Positions 1 to 11,111 are shown, counted from the stretch's first letter. The stretch is 64,000 nucleotides of DNA from Pseudomonadota bacterium (GCA_022709365.1 JAKLIY010000001.1:182470-246469), one strand, 5' to 3'. Notes: generated from the letters alone by a model not told the origin. Made by a program: numbers and translations.

Positions 1-71
1 AGATGATCAGCTTCCTCAATAGCGACGGCGCAGAACTGGAGATCATTTATCGCCCGGTTATTCAGCACTAA
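1..71 (+). CDS. C-terminal end of a gene cut by the window edge (unidentified)
   Basis: An open frame enters from the left edge and stops at 69-71. It gives about 23 residues ending in [13 protein letters not shown] strong terminator follows 18 bases later, which supports a real gene end. Too little is visible to assign a family. Confidence 0.4.
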   Translation, partial: MISFLNSDGAELEIIYRPVIQH

Positions 72-89
72 CCTCGGTTAAATCTCCCA

Positions 90-121
90 AGCCCTGTCGC
101 CCTGCGGGTGATGGGGCTTTT
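90..121 (+). terminator. Rho-independent terminator
   Basis: A 13-base arm at 90-102 pairs, with some G-U pairs, with 106-118 across a TGC loop. A short T run follows. It sits between the partial upstream gene and ettA and should end the upstream transcript. Confidence 0.65.
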
Positions 122-208
122 CGTTGCCTCCGCCTTTTCCCCTTTACGCCATGGCATTCAATGGTTAGATTGACCGCCCGAAGCCAACCACCCGACCAAA
201 GAACCGCC

Positions 209-1873
209 ATGGCCCAATACATCTACACTATGAACCGCGTGGGCAAAATCGTGCCGCCCAAGCGGGAAATTCTCAAGAACATCTCCCTGTCATTCTTCCC
301 CGGCGCGAAAATTGGCGTCCTTGGCCTGAACGGCTCCGGCAAATCGACCCTGCTGCGCATCATGGCCGGCCTGGATAGCGATATTCTCGGCGAGGCCCGC
401 CCACAGGCTGGCATTAAAATCGGCTTCCTGACCCAGGAGCCGCAACTCGACCCGACCAAGGACGTGCGCGGCAACGTCGAAGAAGCGGTTGAACCGATCA
501 AGGCTGCTCAGGCCCGGTTGGATGAAGTGTACGCCGCCTATGCCGATCCCGACGCCGATTTCGAGAAACTGGCCGCCGAGCAGGGCGATTTGGAGGCGTA
601 TCTGCAAGCGGTGGACGGCCACAACCTGGATCGTACCCTGGATGTCGCCGCCGACGCCCTGCGCTTGCCGCCCTGGGAGGCTGAAGTCACTCCACTCTCC
701 GGCGGCGAGAAACGTCGCGTTGCGCTATGCCGGCTGTTGCTCTCCAAGCCCGATATGCTGCTACTCGACGAACCGACCAATCATCTCGACGCTGAATCGG
801 TGGCCTGGCTGGAGCGCTTCCTCCAAGACTATCCCGGTACGGTGATCGCCGTCACCCATGACCGTTACTTCCTCGACAACGTCGCTGGCTGGATTCTGGA
901 ACTGGATCGCGGCCAGGGCATCCCGTGGGAAGGCAACTATTCCTCCTGGCTGGAGCAGAAGGAAAAACGGCTGGAGATCGAGGAGAAGCAGGAAACCGCC
1001 CATACCAAGGCGATGAAGGCGGAGCTGGAATGGGTGCGCGCCAATCCCAAGGGCCGCCACGCCAAGAGCAAAGCCCGCCTGGCCCGCTTCGAGGAACTGG
1101 AATCGCAGGAATTCCAGAAGCGTAATGAAACGCAGGAACTCTATATTCCACCGGGGCCGCGTCTGGGCGAGCTGGTCGTGGAAGCGACGCAACTCCGCAA
1201 GGGCTTTGGCGACCGGCTATTGATCGACGGTCTCGACTTCAACCTGCCCAAGGGCGGCATTGTCGGCATCATCGGCCCCAACGGCGCGGGCAAAACCACC
1301 CTGTTTCGGATGCTGGTCGGCCAAGAACAGCCGGACGGTGGAACCTTGCGGATCGGCGATACCGTCAAACTGGCTTATGTCGATCAATCACGCGACAGCC
1401 TGGATGGCAGCAAAACCGTCTGGCAGGAGATTTCCGACGGGCTGGACCTGATCACGATCGGCAGCTATCAAACCAATTCGCGGGCCTACGTGGGTCGGTT
1501 CAACTTCAAGGGCCAGGATCAACAAAAGTTCATCAAGGACTTGTCCGGCGGTGAACGCAACCGCGTCCATCTGGCCAAGCTGTTGAAAAGTGGCGGCAAC
1601 GTGCTGCTGCTGGATGAACCGACGAATGATTTGGACGTGGAAACCTTGCGGGCGCTGGAAGAAGCCTTGCTGGCCTTCGCCGGTTGTGCAGTGATTATTT
1701 CCCACGACCGCTGGTTCCTGGATCGCGTCGCGACGCATATTCTGGCATTTGAGGGCGATTCGCAGGTCGTGTGGTTCGAGGGCAACTACGCCGATTATGA
1801 AGCCGACCGTAAGCGGCGACTGGGTGTAGAGGCCGACCAGCCGCACCGGATCAAGTATCGGAAACTGGCGTAA
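209..1873 (+). CDS. ettA: Energy-dependent translational throttle protein EttA (ABC-F ATPase)
   Basis: This is a cytoplasmic ABC-F protein that binds the ribosomal E site and gates early elongation according to ATP/ADP levels. Two ABC cassettes are visible. The first has Walker [10 protein letters not shown], signature LSGGEKRRV and Walker [12 protein letters not shown]; the second has [18 protein letters not shown] and [11 protein letters not shown]. There are no membrane segments. A charged linker between the cassettes matches the P-site tRNA-interaction linker of the family. The open frame extends upstream to 161, but the family N-terminus ([14 protein letters not shown]) begins at the ATG at 209. 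This gives 554 aa, close to the E. coli protein. It appears to be a single gene. Confidence 0.95.
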   Translation: MAQYIYTMNRVGKIVPPKREILKNISLSFFPGAKIGVLGLNGSGKSTLLRIMAGLDSDILGEARPQAGIKIGFLTQEPQLDPTKDVRGNVEEAVEPIKAAQARLDEVYAAYADPDADFEKLAAEQGDLEAYLQAVDGHNLDRTLDVAADALRLPPWEAEVTPLSGGEKRRVALCRLLLSKPDMLLLDEPTNHLDAESVAWLERFLQDYPGTVIAVTHDRYFLDNVAGWILELDRGQGIPWEGNYSSWLEQKEKRLEIEEKQETAHTKAMKAELEWVRANPKGRHAKSKARLARFEELESQEFQKRNETQELYIPPGPRLGELVVEATQLRKGFGDRLLIDGLDFNLPKGGIVGIIGPNGAGKTTLFRMLVGQEQPDGGTLRIGDTVKLAYVDQSRDSLDGSKTVWQEISDGLDLITIGSYQTNSRAYVGRFNFKGQDQQKFIKDLSGGERNRVHLAKLLKSGGNVLLLDEPTNDLDVETLRALEEALLAFAGCAVIISHDRWFLDRVATHILAFEGDSQVVWFEGNYADYEADRKRRLGVEADQPHRIKYRKLA

Positions 1874-1904
1874 ATCCGCCAGGTTGCAGCGGTACGCCGA
1901 GGCC

Positions 1905-2642
1905 TCACCGATAGGCAATAATGCGCACTTCGCTGTTCCAGTCGCCGAAAAACGCTTCACCCTCGGCGCGGAGCAGCAACTGACGATCCCGGGGCATCGG
2001 CAACCAGACGTTATCGGAATTATAGGCCCAGCTCGGCTGCGGCTGACCGACCGCGTACAGATAAAATGCCGCTTCCCGGGCGCCCTCGACCCGTACCGCA
2101 ATCCGAAAGCGATGCGGACCGGCCTTGACATAGCCGGTCGCTACCTGGGCATAAACCAGAATTTCCCGCGCCTTGTCCGGCACCTGGGCGGGAATCCGGC
2201 GCGCTTCGTAGTCCTGGCCACCGTTCGGCAATTGGCCCATAGGGATGTCCACTGCCCGAAAATCGACCTGATTGGCTGGCGTTTCGCCCAAACGCGCTAC
2301 GACCGCCGCATGTTGCGTCGCCAGTTGCTTCTGCAACCGGGTTAACGCCGCTTGCGTATCACGCGCTTCCTGGCGCAATCCGGCCAACGACTGTCGTGAC
2401 TGTTCCTCCTGCCGTTGCCGTTGTTGTTCCTGATCCCGCATATCGGTCAGCATCTGTTCGATCCGCTCCAGCCGGTTATCCATGGCGTCCAGCTTGGACT
2501 CCAGCGCGGACGGCTCTACCGGGGCGATTTGAGGCGGAGACGGGCCGGGAGCCGACTTTGCCATCAATGACTGATCCCAGGTGCAACCGGGCGTCAGCGC
2601 CAGGGTCAGCACCAATATCCCCGCCACTCTGCTCAATTTCAT
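1905..2642 (-). CDS. Putative outer-membrane or periplasmic lipoprotein with coiled coil
   Basis: The predicted product is 245 aa. The ATG at 2642 is followed by a short basic n-region, a hydrophobic stretch and the lipobox LTPGC, so it is probably a lipoprotein. The open frame runs further upstream through a palindromic repeat, which I exclude. Residues about 45-125 are rich in E, Q and R with heptad-like spacing (coiled coil). The last 110 residues look like a beta-rich domain with many aromatic residues. I recognise no family. It is divergent from the vWA-PP2C-kinase genes and shares their intergenic region, so a link with that module is possible but unproven. Confidence 0.75.
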   Translation of the reverse strand: MKLSRVAGILVLTLALTPGCTWDQSLMAKSAPGPSPPQIAPVEPSALESKLDAMDNRLERIEQMLTDMRDQEQQRQRQEEQSRQSLAGLRQEARDTQAALTRLQKQLATQHAAVVARLGETPANQVDFRAVDIPMGQLPNGGQDYEARRIPAQVPDKAREILVYAQVATGYVKAGPHRFRIAVRVEGAREAAFYLYAVGQPQPSWAYNSDNVWLPMPRDRQLLLRAEGEAFFGDWNSEVRIIAYR

Positions 2643-2678
2643 GTCTGCTCCTGATTCTTCCCCAAATCCCTGCCAGCA

Positions 2679-2706
2679 CCCTCTCTCCCTTAACCGGGAG
2701 AGAGGG
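2679..2706. repeat. GC-rich palindromic repeat (CCCTCTCTCCC type)
   Basis: Perfect 11-base arms at 2679-2689 and 2696-2706 flank a 6-base loop. It lies between the divergent lipoprotein and vWA genes. Similar palindromes recur at least eight times in this window, so it is a dispersed repeat and not a terminator specific to one gene. Confidence 0.75.
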
Positions 2707-2820
2707 GGATTGAACGCTGACAACGGTGACTCCATAGGCATTATAGCGACCCAGCGCCGACGTGATTTCACGGATTCAGGTATATTCACAGCATTTGCGC
2801 CTCCTCAGAGGACTTACTGG

Positions 2821-3516
2821 ATGAACGAACTCAGCCTTTCCCAACAGACGCCTTTTAGCGTGGATTTCAGCGCCGCCGAATTCGCCGATAACCCGGAACC
2901 GCGTTGCCCCTGCGTGTTGTTGCTGGACAATTCCTGGTCGATGAACGGCCAGCCCATCGCCGAACTCAACCAGGGTCTGGCCTTGTTCAAGGAAGAGCTG
3001 CTGGCCGACAGCCTGGCCGCCAAGCGGGTCGAAATCGCCATTGTCAGTTTCGGCCCGGTCGAGGTGGTCAACGAATTCCAGACCGCCGACCAGTTCACCC
3101 CGCCGCATCTAGCCGCGCAAAAAGATACGCCGATGGGCATGGCCATTCTGCGGGGTTTGGAACTGTTGAACCAGCGCAAGCGATTGTATCGGGAAAATGG
3201 CATTCCCTTTTTCCGGCCCTGGGTGTTCCTGATTACCGATGGCAGTCCCACCGACGATTGGAAAGCTGCCGCCGCCGAGGTGCGCACGGGTGAGGAAAGC
3301 CGCGCTTTCGCCTTCTTCGCGGTTGGCGTCGAGGGCGCTAATCTGGACATTCTGCAACAGCTTGCCGTGCGCCAGCCGTTGCGCTTGAAAGGTCTGCGCT
3401 TCCGCGAACTGTTCCAGTGGTTGTCCAACTCCATGCGCTCGGTCTCGCGCTCGGTGCCGGGTACTGAAGTCCCGTTGAGTAATCCCGCAACTCCCGATGG
3501 CTGGGCGTCGATATGA
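2821..3516 (+). CDS. vWA-domain protein, YegL/TerY-like
   Basis: The predicted product is a 231-aa single von Willebrand factor A domain. The metal-binding MIDAS residues are present: DNSWS at residues 36-40, a Thr in KDTPMG near 103, and Asp in TDGSPTDDW near 148. There is no signal peptide or membrane segment, so it is cytoplasmic. The ATG at 2821 is preceded by AGAGGA; the longer frame from 2581 runs over the divergent lipoprotein and the repeat. Its stop overlaps the start of the phosphatase gene by 4 bases. The order vWA, PP2C, kinase matches the yegL-yegK-yegI genes of E. coli and the TerY triads of tellurite-associated loci. In this group the vWA protein is thought to be a scaffold or kinase target. 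Confidence 0.85.
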   Translation: MNELSLSQQTPFSVDFSAAEFADNPEPRCPCVLLLDNSWSMNGQPIAELNQGLALFKEELLADSLAAKRVEIAIVSFGPVEVVNEFQTADQFTPPHLAAQKDTPMGMAILRGLELLNQRKRLYRENGIPFFRPWVFLITDGSPTDDWKAAAAEVRTGEESRAFAFFAVGVEGANLDILQQLAVRQPLRLKGLRFRELFQWLSNSMRSVSRSVPGTEVPLSNPATPDGWASI

Positions 3517-4385
3517 AGGAGGTGGACGGCTGGCGCTATGTACAGGCTACCGTCCCCGGCGTCGCTCATCGGGTCAGCGGCGGTGAATGCCAGGATGCCT
3601 GCGCCGTACAGGCGCTGACCTTAACGGATGGCTCGTTGGCGCTGACGTTGGCGGTGGCTGACGGGGCCGGCAGCGCCACTCGGTCACGGGAGGGCGCGGA
3701 ACAGGCTTGTCAAACCCTGCTGGCGGAATGCGCAACCTGGTCGGCGCAGGCGACTGAGGCGGACTGGACACCTACAGTTGCCGAATCCTGGGTGCAGAGC
3801 GTCCAAACCGTACTGCAACAACTAGCGACCGATGCCGGATTACCTGTTCGGGAATTCGCCTGTACTCTGCTCGGCGCGGTGATCGCCGCTGACCGGGCGC
3901 TGTTCCTGCAAATCGGCGACGGCGCCATTGTCATCAACACCGGGGACCGCTATCGCCCGGTATTCTGGCCACAGGGCGGCGAATATCCCAATGAAACCTT
4001 TTTCGTCACCGATGCCAACGCTGCCCACTGTCTGGAATGTACCGTACTCGCCGAAATGATTACTGAAGTCGCCCTGCTGACTGATGGGCTGCAACCGCTG
4101 GTGTTGCATTATCAAAGCCGGCAAGCGCATGAACCCTTTTTCCGGCCCCTGTTTCAATGCCTGCGCGATTACCCGGAAACCGGCAGTCTGCCGGAACTGG
4201 CGGCGGCGCTGGAGCGATTTCTGGACAGTCCGGCGATCAACCAGCGCACCCATGATGATAAAACCCTGATTCTGGCCAGTCGGTGGTCAGCGTCCGGTCC
4301 CCCTGCGCCACTCCTGGATGGGGACAGTGCGGGAGTGGAGAGCGAATCTGCACTGCGGAACGACTTTGGCGACGAAGCTGTATAA
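3513..4385 (+). CDS. PP2C-family Ser/Thr protein phosphatase, YegK-like
   Basis: The predicted product is a 290-aa PP2C (PPM) phosphatase. Metal-coordinating acidic residues sit in the expected motifs: VADGAGS (Asp50), QIGDGA (Asp136), LLTDGLQ (Asp191) and DDKT (Asp248-249). It is soluble. Translation is coupled to the upstream vWA gene by an ATGA overlap, and its 3' end overlaps the kinase frame. The likely job is to reverse phosphorylation by the neighbouring kinase. The last 35 residues, after [11 protein letters not shown], fall outside the domain and lie in the overlap region, so they may be of little functional weight. Confidence 0.88.
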   Translation: MKEVDGWRYVQATVPGVAHRVSGGECQDACAVQALTLTDGSLALTLAVADGAGSATRSREGAEQACQTLLAECATWSAQATEADWTPTVAESWVQSVQTVLQQLATDAGLPVREFACTLLGAVIAADRALFLQIGDGAIVINTGDRYRPVFWPQGGEYPNETFFVTDANAAHCLECTVLAEMITEVALLTDGLQPLVLHYQSRQAHEPFFRPLFQCLRDYPETGSLPELAAALERFLDSPAINQRTHDDKTLILASRWSASGPPAPLLDGDSAGVESESALRNDFGDEAV

Positions 4386-6363
4386 CAGCGCCGGTCAGCC
4401 GGTCGATTTGGGCCAGCCGATTGGTCGCGGTGGCGAAGGCGCAGTACATGAAATTCCTGGTCGGCCCGGTTTTGTCGCCAAGGTTTATCATCAGCCGGTC
4501 CACCCCGACAAGGCGCTGAAACTGGAAAACATGGCCCGGCAGGCGCATCCCGCGCTGCTGGACATCGCCGCCTGGCCGGTGGATGTGCTGCGCGTCGGCG
4601 CGGACGGCCTGGTACAGGGATTTATCATGCCTCGCGTTACGGGGTATCAGGAAATCCACAGCCTGTATGGCCCCTCGCACCGCAAGCGAACTTTTCCCCA
4701 CGCCGACTGGTCGTTTCTGGTTCACGCCGCCCGCAATTTGGCCAGCGCCTTCGAGGCGGTTCACGCCCGGGGCCACGTCATCGGCGATGTCAATCCCGGC
4801 AACGTCGTGGTCTCCAACCAGGCGCTGGTCAAGCTGATCGACTGCGACTCATTCCAGATCAGCGCCGGCGACCGGCTGTTCCCTTGTGATGTCGGCGTCC
4901 CGCAATTCACTGCGCCGGAATTGCAGGGCCGATCCTTTCACCGCCTGCACCGTACTCCGGATCATGATGCTTTCAGCCTGGCGCTGCTCTGTTTTCATCT
5001 GCTGTTCATGGGTCGCCATCCCTTCGCCGGCCGCTACCAGGGTCGGGGCGACATGCCGATTGAGCGAGCGATCAAGGAACACCGGTTCGCCTTTGGCCTC
5101 CATGCTACCGCCTGGCTGATGGAACCGCCGCCGCATACCCTGCCCTTCACCGCCCTGCCCCGTCCGGTTGCCAACCTGTTCGAGCAAGCCTTCGTGCCGC
5201 TGGCCGTCGGTCAACGTCGTCCTGCGCCACGGGAATGGGTGACGGCGCTGGAACGGCTGAATCGGGAATTGCGACCCTGTGGGCGAAACGTTCTGCATAA
5301 GTATCCCCGACGGCTGCCTGACTGTCCGTGGTGTACCCTGGAACAGGCCAGTGGCGCTGCCTTCTTTATCGCGCCCTGCCCGACGCCTCCGGCCAGTCCC
5401 GTCGCCAGTCATCCCCATTTTGATCTGGAGTGGATCTGGAAACGGATTCTGGCGGTCGCGCCGCCTGGCCACGACACCATGCCTTACCCGGAATGGCCAG
5501 CGCCGATGACGCCCACCCCGTTGCTGGAGCCTCTCCAACGCGCCCGGCGCGGCAACGTGATCAAGGCAGCCGCCTGCGCCGGTTCTGCTCTGGCGGTAAC
5601 GCTGATCCGTCCATCACTGCTTTGGCTATGGCTGCCGTTAGCGGCGGCTTGCTGGTCACTGCTGCAAGACAGTGCGGTGCGCCGTGAATACCAACGTCGC
5701 CGGCTGGCCTTGTTTTCCGCCCGCCGGGAACTGATCGGGCTGCGCGCCGCTTGGCAACAACAGGCCAGCGAACAGCCGTTCCTGACCGCTTTGCAGACCT
5801 TGGAGACGCTGCGCGACCGCTACCGCCGCCTGCCGGATGAACTCCAACGGGATTTACAAAAGCTGGACGCCGATCAGCGTCAGATGCAGTTGCAGACCTT
5901 CCTGGAAAATCACTTCATCGACGCCGCCCAGATTCCCGGCATTGGCGTTACGGACCGGATGGCGCTGGAATCCTATGGCATTGAAACCGCCGCCCATGTC
6001 ACCCCGGAGGCGTTACAGGGAGTGCCCGGCTTCGGCCAGCGTCTCGGCCGCCAGCGAGCGGCGGCGCTGCTCGGTTGGCGGCGGGCGTTGGAACAGCAGT
6101 TCCGTTATGATCCTCGGCAAGGCGTTAATCCCGCCGCTATCGTCCATCTCCGTCAGCAAAACGCGCAACAGCGGCTAGCCATCGAACGGGAATTGCTGGC
6201 AGGGCCGGATGAACTGGCTAAAATCAGAGTAGAGATTCTCAAACAGCGCGCCCAGCTCAATATCGCCCTGATTCGTCAGGCCGTGCAGGAGGCGCAGGCC
6301 CAAGCCGATCTGCGGGTTTTCTATCCCCGTCCTGATGGCTTCTGGCCGCGCCGCCGGGTTTAG
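4318..6363 (+). CDS. Divergent protein kinase with HhH domain, YegI-like
   Basis: The product is 681 aa from the ATG at 4318. Residues 31-300 form a Hanks-type kinase fold with glycine loop GRGGEGAV, Lys55 in VAKVY, catalytic loop GDVNPGN (Asp157, Asn162) and a metal motif DCD (175-177) in place of DFG. The usual HRD Arg is absent. A CPWC pair occurs near 336. A hydrophobic segment at about 414-450 suggests one or two membrane passes. A coiled stretch follows, then a helix-hairpin-helix at 538-590 (PGIGVTDR, VPGFGQRL). This architecture matches E. coli YegI. The start is uncertain: 4318 gives a 68-base overlap with the phosphatase gene, and a TTG at 4366 is an alternative. It is the third gene of the triad. 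Confidence 0.85.
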   Translation: MGTVREWRANLHCGTTLATKLYNSAGQPVDLGQPIGRGGEGAVHEIPGRPGFVAKVYHQPVHPDKALKLENMARQAHPALLDIAAWPVDVLRVGADGLVQGFIMPRVTGYQEIHSLYGPSHRKRTFPHADWSFLVHAARNLASAFEAVHARGHVIGDVNPGNVVVSNQALVKLIDCDSFQISAGDRLFPCDVGVPQFTAPELQGRSFHRLHRTPDHDAFSLALLCFHLLFMGRHPFAGRYQGRGDMPIERAIKEHRFAFGLHATAWLMEPPPHTLPFTALPRPVANLFEQAFVPLAVGQRRPAPREWVTALERLNRELRPCGRNVLHKYPRRLPDCPWCTLEQASGAAFFIAPCPTPPASPVASHPHFDLEWIWKRILAVAPPGHDTMPYPEWPAPMTPTPLLEPLQRARRGNVIKAAACAGSALAVTLIRPSLLWLWLPLAAACWSLLQDSAVRREYQRRRLALFSARRELIGLRAAWQQQASEQPFLTALQTLETLRDRYRRLPDELQRDLQKLDADQRQMQLQTFLENHFIDAAQIPGIGVTDRMALESYGIETAAHVTPEALQGVPGFGQRLGRQRAAALLGWRRALEQQFRYDPRQGVNPAAIVHLRQQNAQQRLAIERELLAGPDELAKIRVEILKQRAQLNIALIRQAVQEAQAQADLRVFYPRPDGFWPRRRV

Positions 6364-6397
6364 CGACCGCAACCCACCCAAGAGTCCTCATTCAGCC

Positions 6398-7006
6398 ATG
6401 GGTAGACGCAACGAACACACTCGCGAAGAACTGCGGAAAATCGCTCTGCAGGCTGCAGAAGCACTGGTTATCGAACAGGGGCTGGCCGGCCTGAGTACCC
6501 GCAAGGTGGTCGCCCGCATCGGCTACACGGTTGGCAGCCTGTACATGGCGTTTCGCAACCTCGACGACCTGATTGTCCAGATGAACGAACGGACACTGGA
6601 CGCCTTGCAGGCCGAACTGACCGCCGCCATCGCCCACCAGCCCCCGCCGACCGTCGCGATCCGGGCGCTGGCCCAGGCATATATTCGCTTTGCGCTGACC
6701 GACACCCGCCGCTGGCTGGCCATCTACCAACACCGACTGCCAGAGGGGGAATCGCCGCCCAATTCGTTCACCGAGAAGGTGGCGCAAATGTTTGAACTGG
6801 TGCAGCAACAACTGGCGCGACTCAGTCCCTGGCGTTCCCCGGAAGACATCGCTCTGGCAGCGCGAGCTTTATGGAGCAGCATTCACGGTGTCTGCATCCT
6901 GGGCTTCGATCATAAGCTGGAAGTGGTCGGCGGTCGTCCAGTCCAGGAGGTCGCCGAATCGCTGCTGGAGAACTATCTGGCGGGTTTCGTTGCGCGTCGG
7001 TCGTAA
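6398..7006 (+). CDS. TetR-family transcriptional regulator (WHG-type C-terminus)
   Basis: The predicted product is 202 aa. The N-terminal helix-turn-helix covers residues about 12-58 (GLAGLSTRKVVARIGYTVGS). The C-terminal ligand domain carries the ALWSSIHG motif typical of the WHG/TetR_C_33 group. I chose the ATG at 6398 because MGRRNEHTREELRK is the usual TetR beginning; the longer frame from 6335 overlaps the kinase gene. It lies 34 bases after the kinase stop, so it may be co-transcribed with the triad. Its target and ligand are unknown. Confidence 0.88.
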   Translation: MGRRNEHTREELRKIALQAAEALVIEQGLAGLSTRKVVARIGYTVGSLYMAFRNLDDLIVQMNERTLDALQAELTAAIAHQPPPTVAIRALAQAYIRFALTDTRRWLAIYQHRLPEGESPPNSFTEKVAQMFELVQQQLARLSPWRSPEDIALAARALWSSIHGVCILGFDHKLEVVGGRPVQEVAESLLENYLAGFVARRS

Positions 7007-7015
7007 TGTCTGAAG

Positions 7016-7187
7016 TCAGCATGCATTGTATGGCCCAAGAAAACGCTCGCCGTTGAAATGAATCAGGTGCGATGGAGCATCAGCCACCCACACCTCGGTT
7101 TCCCACGCAATTTCGCCAAGATAGCGGCCCAAGACTGTTCGATTCGGGAAGGCAGTTACATAGACCAGCCCGGCAGCAATCCGTAGC
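7016..7187 (-). pseudogene. C-terminal remnant of an unidentified gene
   Basis: On the minus strand one frame reads about 56 residues, including [19 protein letters not shown] and [14 protein letters not shown], and stops at 7016-7018. It looks like real protein sequence with aromatic and acidic clusters. It has no start codon of its own and is cut off by a direct duplication (CAATCCGTAG twice) and a palindrome. I read it as the tail of a deleted gene. The family is not named because I cannot confirm it. Confidence 0.4.
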
Positions 7188-7196
7188 AATCCGTAG

Positions 7197-7219
7197 GTCG
7201 GGCACAGGACGTGCCCGAC
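7197..7219. repeat. Palindrome GTCGGGCAC / GTGCCCGAC
   Basis: Perfect 9-base arms flank a 5-base loop, just past the hrpA stop. No T run follows on either strand. It is of a different type from the CCCTCTCCC palindromes and may mark the break point of the neighbouring gene remnant. It could also stall or end hrpA transcription. Confidence 0.6.
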
Positions 7220-7229
7220 ATGACCGGCC

Positions 7230-10200
7230 CTATATCCGCCGGACTCGCCCCCACTGCTCCTCCAGCCGCTTGACTGACACCGGCAGCAGCGTCTTCAATT
7301 CTTGCGCGAACTGCGACACGCGCAATTCCTCCAGCAGCCAACGAAAGCAGATCAACTCCGGATCCTGCTGTTCCCGTTCGGCGTTGCGCGCCGCCTGCTG
7401 CTGATATTGATTCCACAACCGGAGAATGTCGCCGCTGCGCTGGCGATCCTTGTCCGGGGCCTGACGGAGCTTGTTCAACCGCACCGCCATCGCCCGCAAA
7501 TAACGCGGCAGGTGCGGCAACCATTCCGCCAGGGTCTGGCGCAGAAAGCCCGGATAAACCAGATGCGCCAGTTGTTCGCGCAGATCGGCCAGCGCTTCAG
7601 CCCCGACCGACGACCTTTCCTGGCTCAAACTCTGCCGCGCTTCGTAATAGGCTTGCAGAATCTCCGCCGCGATCTTGCCGATCTCCGCCCGCGCCGCCGG
7701 CAGCCGGGTTTTGCCCCGTTCTAATAACGCCTCGAACCCCGCCCGATTGCGCGGCAACGGCTCATCGCGCAGAAACGCCCGGTCGAGAATGGCGTCCAGC
7801 ATATCTTCCCGGAGTTGCTCCTGTGTTCCCAAACCGAGGTAATGCAGGGTCATGCGCTGAAAATTTGGTAAATCCCGGCCCAGCGCCTTGAAGGCCGACC
7901 CCAGCCGCCAACCGATCAACCGGCGCAATCCAGCCCGTGTCGCGGCTTCCGCCCGCGCTGGCGCATCCAGCACCCGCAACGCCAGCGTTCCGTCGGCTTC
8001 CGCAACCAGCGCCGGATAGCCGCGCAATTGAATGCCATTGCGGATAAAGCTCACCTCCTCCGGCAGCTCGCCGAAATCCCAGTCGCGCACGCCTTCCCGC
8101 TCAAATTCCGGGGTCGGTAACGCGGCGAAATGGGTTCGGGCCGCGCCGCGCAGTTGCTGTTGAATCGCCTCCCAGTCGCGCCCGACCGCCAGTTCCTGAT
8201 CGTTCGCGTCCACTACCCGGAAGCGCATCCGCAAATGAGGCGGGACGGCGTCAGGATTCCACGCCTCATCGGAAATCTGCACCCCGGTCATCCGCTGCAA
8301 CTGTTCCGTCATCGCCCCGGTCAACGACTGTGCGCCGGGCTTGATCACTTCCAGCAGCACTTGGACATAGTTGGGAACGGGGACAAAATGCCGCCGCAGC
8401 GCTTTGGGTAACGCTTTCAGCAACGCTGCCATGCGCTCCGCCTGCAAACCCGGCACCAGCCAATCCAGCCGTTTCGGGTCCACCTGATTGACCGCCGCCA
8501 GCGGTACGGTCAGCGTCACCCCGTCATCCGCCCCGCCCGGCGCAAAGCGGTAATGCAAGGGCAGTTTCAGCCCGTCGAGATCAAGATGGTCAGGATAACG
8601 CTCGCTATCCGCCGCTGGCCCCGCGTCCGCCAGCAATACCTCTCGGTCGAGAAACAATAACCGGGGTTGCTCGCGCTCGATCTTTTTCCGCCAGGTCTCA
8701 AAACTCGGCCCGCTGTACACGCCTTCGGGAATCCGCTCCTCGTAAAAGCGGTAAAGCGCTTCTTCATCGGCGACCAAATCGCGGCGGGCGCGAGTTTCCA
8801 GTTCCGCCAGTTCTTCCAGCAATTGCCGGTTGTGCTGGAAAAACGGCGCTTTGCAGTGAAATTCCCCCTCAACCAGCGCCTGGCGGATAAAAATCTGCCG
8901 AGACAGCGCCGGGTCCAGCGGTCCGTAATTGACCCGCCGCCCGGCGACAATCGGCAGGCCATACAATGTCACTCGTTCCGTCGCGGTCACTTGGGCGCTG
9001 CGCTTTTCCCAGTGCGGTTCCGAATAATTGCGCTTGAGCAGCGGCCCGGCCAGTCCTTCCACCCAGTCCGGTTCAATCCGCGCCACGCTGCGGGCGTACA
9101 ACCGGCTGGTTTCGACCACTTCGGCGGCCATCACCCAGCGCGGGCGCTTTTTGAACAACCCGGAGCCGGGGAACAGATAGAACTGCCGTCCCCGCGCGCC
9201 GAGATAAGCGTTCTCTTCCTGCTTCAAACCGAGATGACCGAGCAGGCCGGTCAGCAGCGCCCGGTGCAGAGGATCGTAGGTGGCCGGCGCTTCATTCAAC
9301 CGCATCCCCATCTCGGTAATCCGCCCCAACAATTCCTGATGCAGATCATGCCATTCCCGCATCCGCACAAAGGACAGGAAATCGGTCTGGCAAAGATTTC
9401 GCAACTGATTTTTGGAAAGCTGGCGGGCCTGCTCATGGTAGTAGTCCCACAGTTTCAACAGGGCCAGAAAATCGGACTGTTCATCGCGAAACCGGCGATG
9501 CTTCTCATCCGCCGCCTGCTGCTTCTCAAGCGGCCGCTCGCGAGGGTCCTGAATGGCCAGCGCCGCGACGATGATCAACGCCTCGCTCAAGCAACCTTCC
9601 CGTTGCGCCGCCAGCAACATCCGGCCCAGCCGGGGATCGACCGGCAATTTCGCCAGTTGCCGGCCCAGTTCAGTAATGCCGCGTTGTTCATCGACCGCCT
9701 GCAACTCGAACAGCAGGCGGAAACCGTCGCTGATTTGCCGGGAATCGGGCGGATCGACGAAGGGAAAATCCTCCGGGCGGCCCAAATTCAGCGCGCTCAT
9801 CTGCAAAATCACCGCCGCCAGATGGGTGCGCAGAATTTCGGGATCGGTGAACGCGGGCCGCGACTGAAAATCCTCTTCCGCATACAAACGAACGCAGACG
9901 CCGGCCATCACCCGCCCGCACCGTCCCGCCCGTTGCTGGGCGCTGGCTTGGGAAATTTTCTCAATCGGCAGGCGCTGAATCTTGCCGCGTGGACTGTAAC
10001 GGCTGATGCGCGCCATGCCGGGATCAATCACATAGCGAATGCCCGGCACGGTCAGCGAGGTTTCCGCGACATTGGTCGCCAATACGATGCGCGGTCGGCC
10101 ATGCTGCTGAAACACCCAATTCTGTTCCGTCGCGGAAAGGCGGGCATACAGCGGCAGAATTTCGGTGTTCGGCGGATGATGCTTGCGCAGACTTTCGGCG

Positions 10201-11111
10201 GTTTCGCGGATTTCCCGCTCGCCGGACAGGAAAATCAGAATATCGCCCGGCCCCTGCCGCCACACCTCATCAACAGCGTCCAGAATCGCCTGCGGCAAAT
10301 CGCGGTCGCGCTCATCCTCCTCAGCAGCCAGCAGCGGCCGATAACGCAGTTCCACCGGATAAGTGCGCCCGGACACTTCAATAACCGGCGCATGATCGAA
10401 ATGCCGGGAAAAGCGTTCAGGATCAATGGTCGCCGAGGTGATAATCAGTTTGAGATCAGGCCGGCGCGGCAACAGGCGCTTGAGATAGCCGAGCAGAAAG
10501 TCGATGTTCAGACTGCGCTCGTGGGCCTCGTCGATAATCAGGACTTCGTACTGCTCCAGCCGCCGGTCGCTCTGGGTTTCCGCCAGCAGAATGCCGTCGG
10601 TCATCAGTTTGACCACAGTCTCCGGCCCGACCCGGTCCGAGAAGCGCACCTTATAGCCGACCTGCCCGCCGAGTGGAGTTCCCAACTCGGCGGCAATGCG
10701 CGTCGCTACCGACCGGGCGGCGATGCGGCGCGGCTGGGTATGGCCGATCAGTCCCGCCGCGCCCAGGCCCAGCGACAGGCAGATTTTCGGCAACTGGGTG
10801 GTTTTGCCCGAGCCGGTTTCACCGCACAGCACGACGACTTGATGATCACGGATCGCAGCGGCAATCGCTTCACGATGGGCGCTGATCGGCAGATCATCAT
10901 CGAAGGTCGGAACGGGCAGCGCCGCACGGCGTTCGCTCAGGCGGAGCGCGGCAGTGTCCAATGCAACAGTCAATTGCTCCAAGCTGCGATCAACGGGCTG
11001 ACCTTCGCGCCAGCGCCGCCGCGCATTTTGGAGACGGCGGGCCAGTGCAGCGCGGTCACGGATCGGACACTCAAGGAGCCGGTTTTGCAGGGAATTAAGG
11101 GTGGTTTCCAC
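7230..11111 (-). CDS. hrpA: ATP-dependent RNA helicase HrpA (DEAH box)
   Basis: The predicted product is 1293 aa, near the family length of about 1300. Helicase motifs are in order: [10 protein letters not shown] (Walker A, about residue 95), [12 protein letters not shown] in [13 protein letters not shown] in [12 protein letters not shown], then [12 protein letters not shown] and QRAGRCGR in the second RecA lobe. The HA2/OB and long C-terminal HrpA-specific DUF3418 region follow. It is cytoplasmic; the family is implicated in ribosome rescue and mRNA processing. It is a single gene, divergent from the cold-shock gene. The long open frame on the opposite strand (8667-11123) is a codon-bias shadow. 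Confidence 0.96.
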   Translation of the reverse strand: METTLNSLQNRLLECPIRDRAALARRLQNARRRWREGQPVDRSLEQLTVALDTAALRLSERRAALPVPTFDDDLPISAHREAIAAAIRDHQVVVLCGETGSGKTTQLPKICLSLGLGAAGLIGHTQPRRIAARSVATRIAAELGTPLGGQVGYKVRFSDRVGPETVVKLMTDGILLAETQSDRRLEQYEVLIIDEAHERSLNIDFLLGYLKRLLPRRPDLKLIITSATIDPERFSRHFDHAPVIEVSGRTYPVELRYRPLLAAEEDERDRDLPQAILDAVDEVWRQGPGDILIFLSGEREIRETAESLRKHHPPNTEILPLYARLSATEQNWVFQQHGRPRIVLATNVAETSLTVPGIRYVIDPGMARISRYSPRGKIQRLPIEKISQASAQQRAGRCGRVMAGVCVRLYAEEDFQSRPAFTDPEILRTHLAAVILQMSALNLGRPEDFPFVDPPDSRQISDGFRLLFELQAVDEQRGITELGRQLAKLPVDPRLGRMLLAAQREGCLSEALIIVAALAIQDPRERPLEKQQAADEKHRRFRDEQSDFLALLKLWDYYHEQARQLSKNQLRNLCQTDFLSFVRMREWHDLHQELLGRITEMGMRLNEAPATYDPLHRALLTGLLGHLGLKQEENAYLGARGRQFYLFPGSGLFKKRPRWVMAAEVVETSRLYARSVARIEPDWVEGLAGPLLKRNYSEPHWEKRSAQVTATERVTLYGLPIVAGRRVNYGPLDPALSRQIFIRQALVEGEFHCKAPFFQHNRQLLEELAELETRARRDLVADEEALYRFYEERIPEGVYSGPSFETWRKKIEREQPRLLFLDREVLLADAGPAADSERYPDHLDLDGLKLPLHYRFAPGGADDGVTLTVPLAAVNQVDPKRLDWLVPGLQAERMAALLKALPKALRRHFVPVPNYVQVLLEVIKPGAQSLTGAMTEQLQRMTGVQISDEAWNPDAVPPHLRMRFRVVDANDQELAVGRDWEAIQQQLRGAARTHFAALPTPEFEREGVRDWDFGELPEEVSFIRNGIQLRGYPALVAEADGTLALRVLDAPARAEAATRAGLRRLIGWRLGSAFKALGRDLPNFQRMTLHYLGLGTQEQLREDMLDAILDRAFLRDEPLPRNRAGFEALLERGKTRLPAARAEIGKIAAEILQAYYEARQSLSQERSSVGAEALADLREQLAHLVYPGFLRQTLAEWLPHLPRYLRAMAVRLNKLRQAPDKDRQRSGDILRLWNQYQQQAARNAEREQQDPELICFRWLLEELRVSQFAQELKTLLPVSVKRLEEQWGRVRRI

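Noticed and set aside
1388..2131. Minus-strand open frame of 247 codons across the ettA end
   Set aside because: It covers conserved ettA sequence and the lipoprotein C-terminus in another frame, with no domain.
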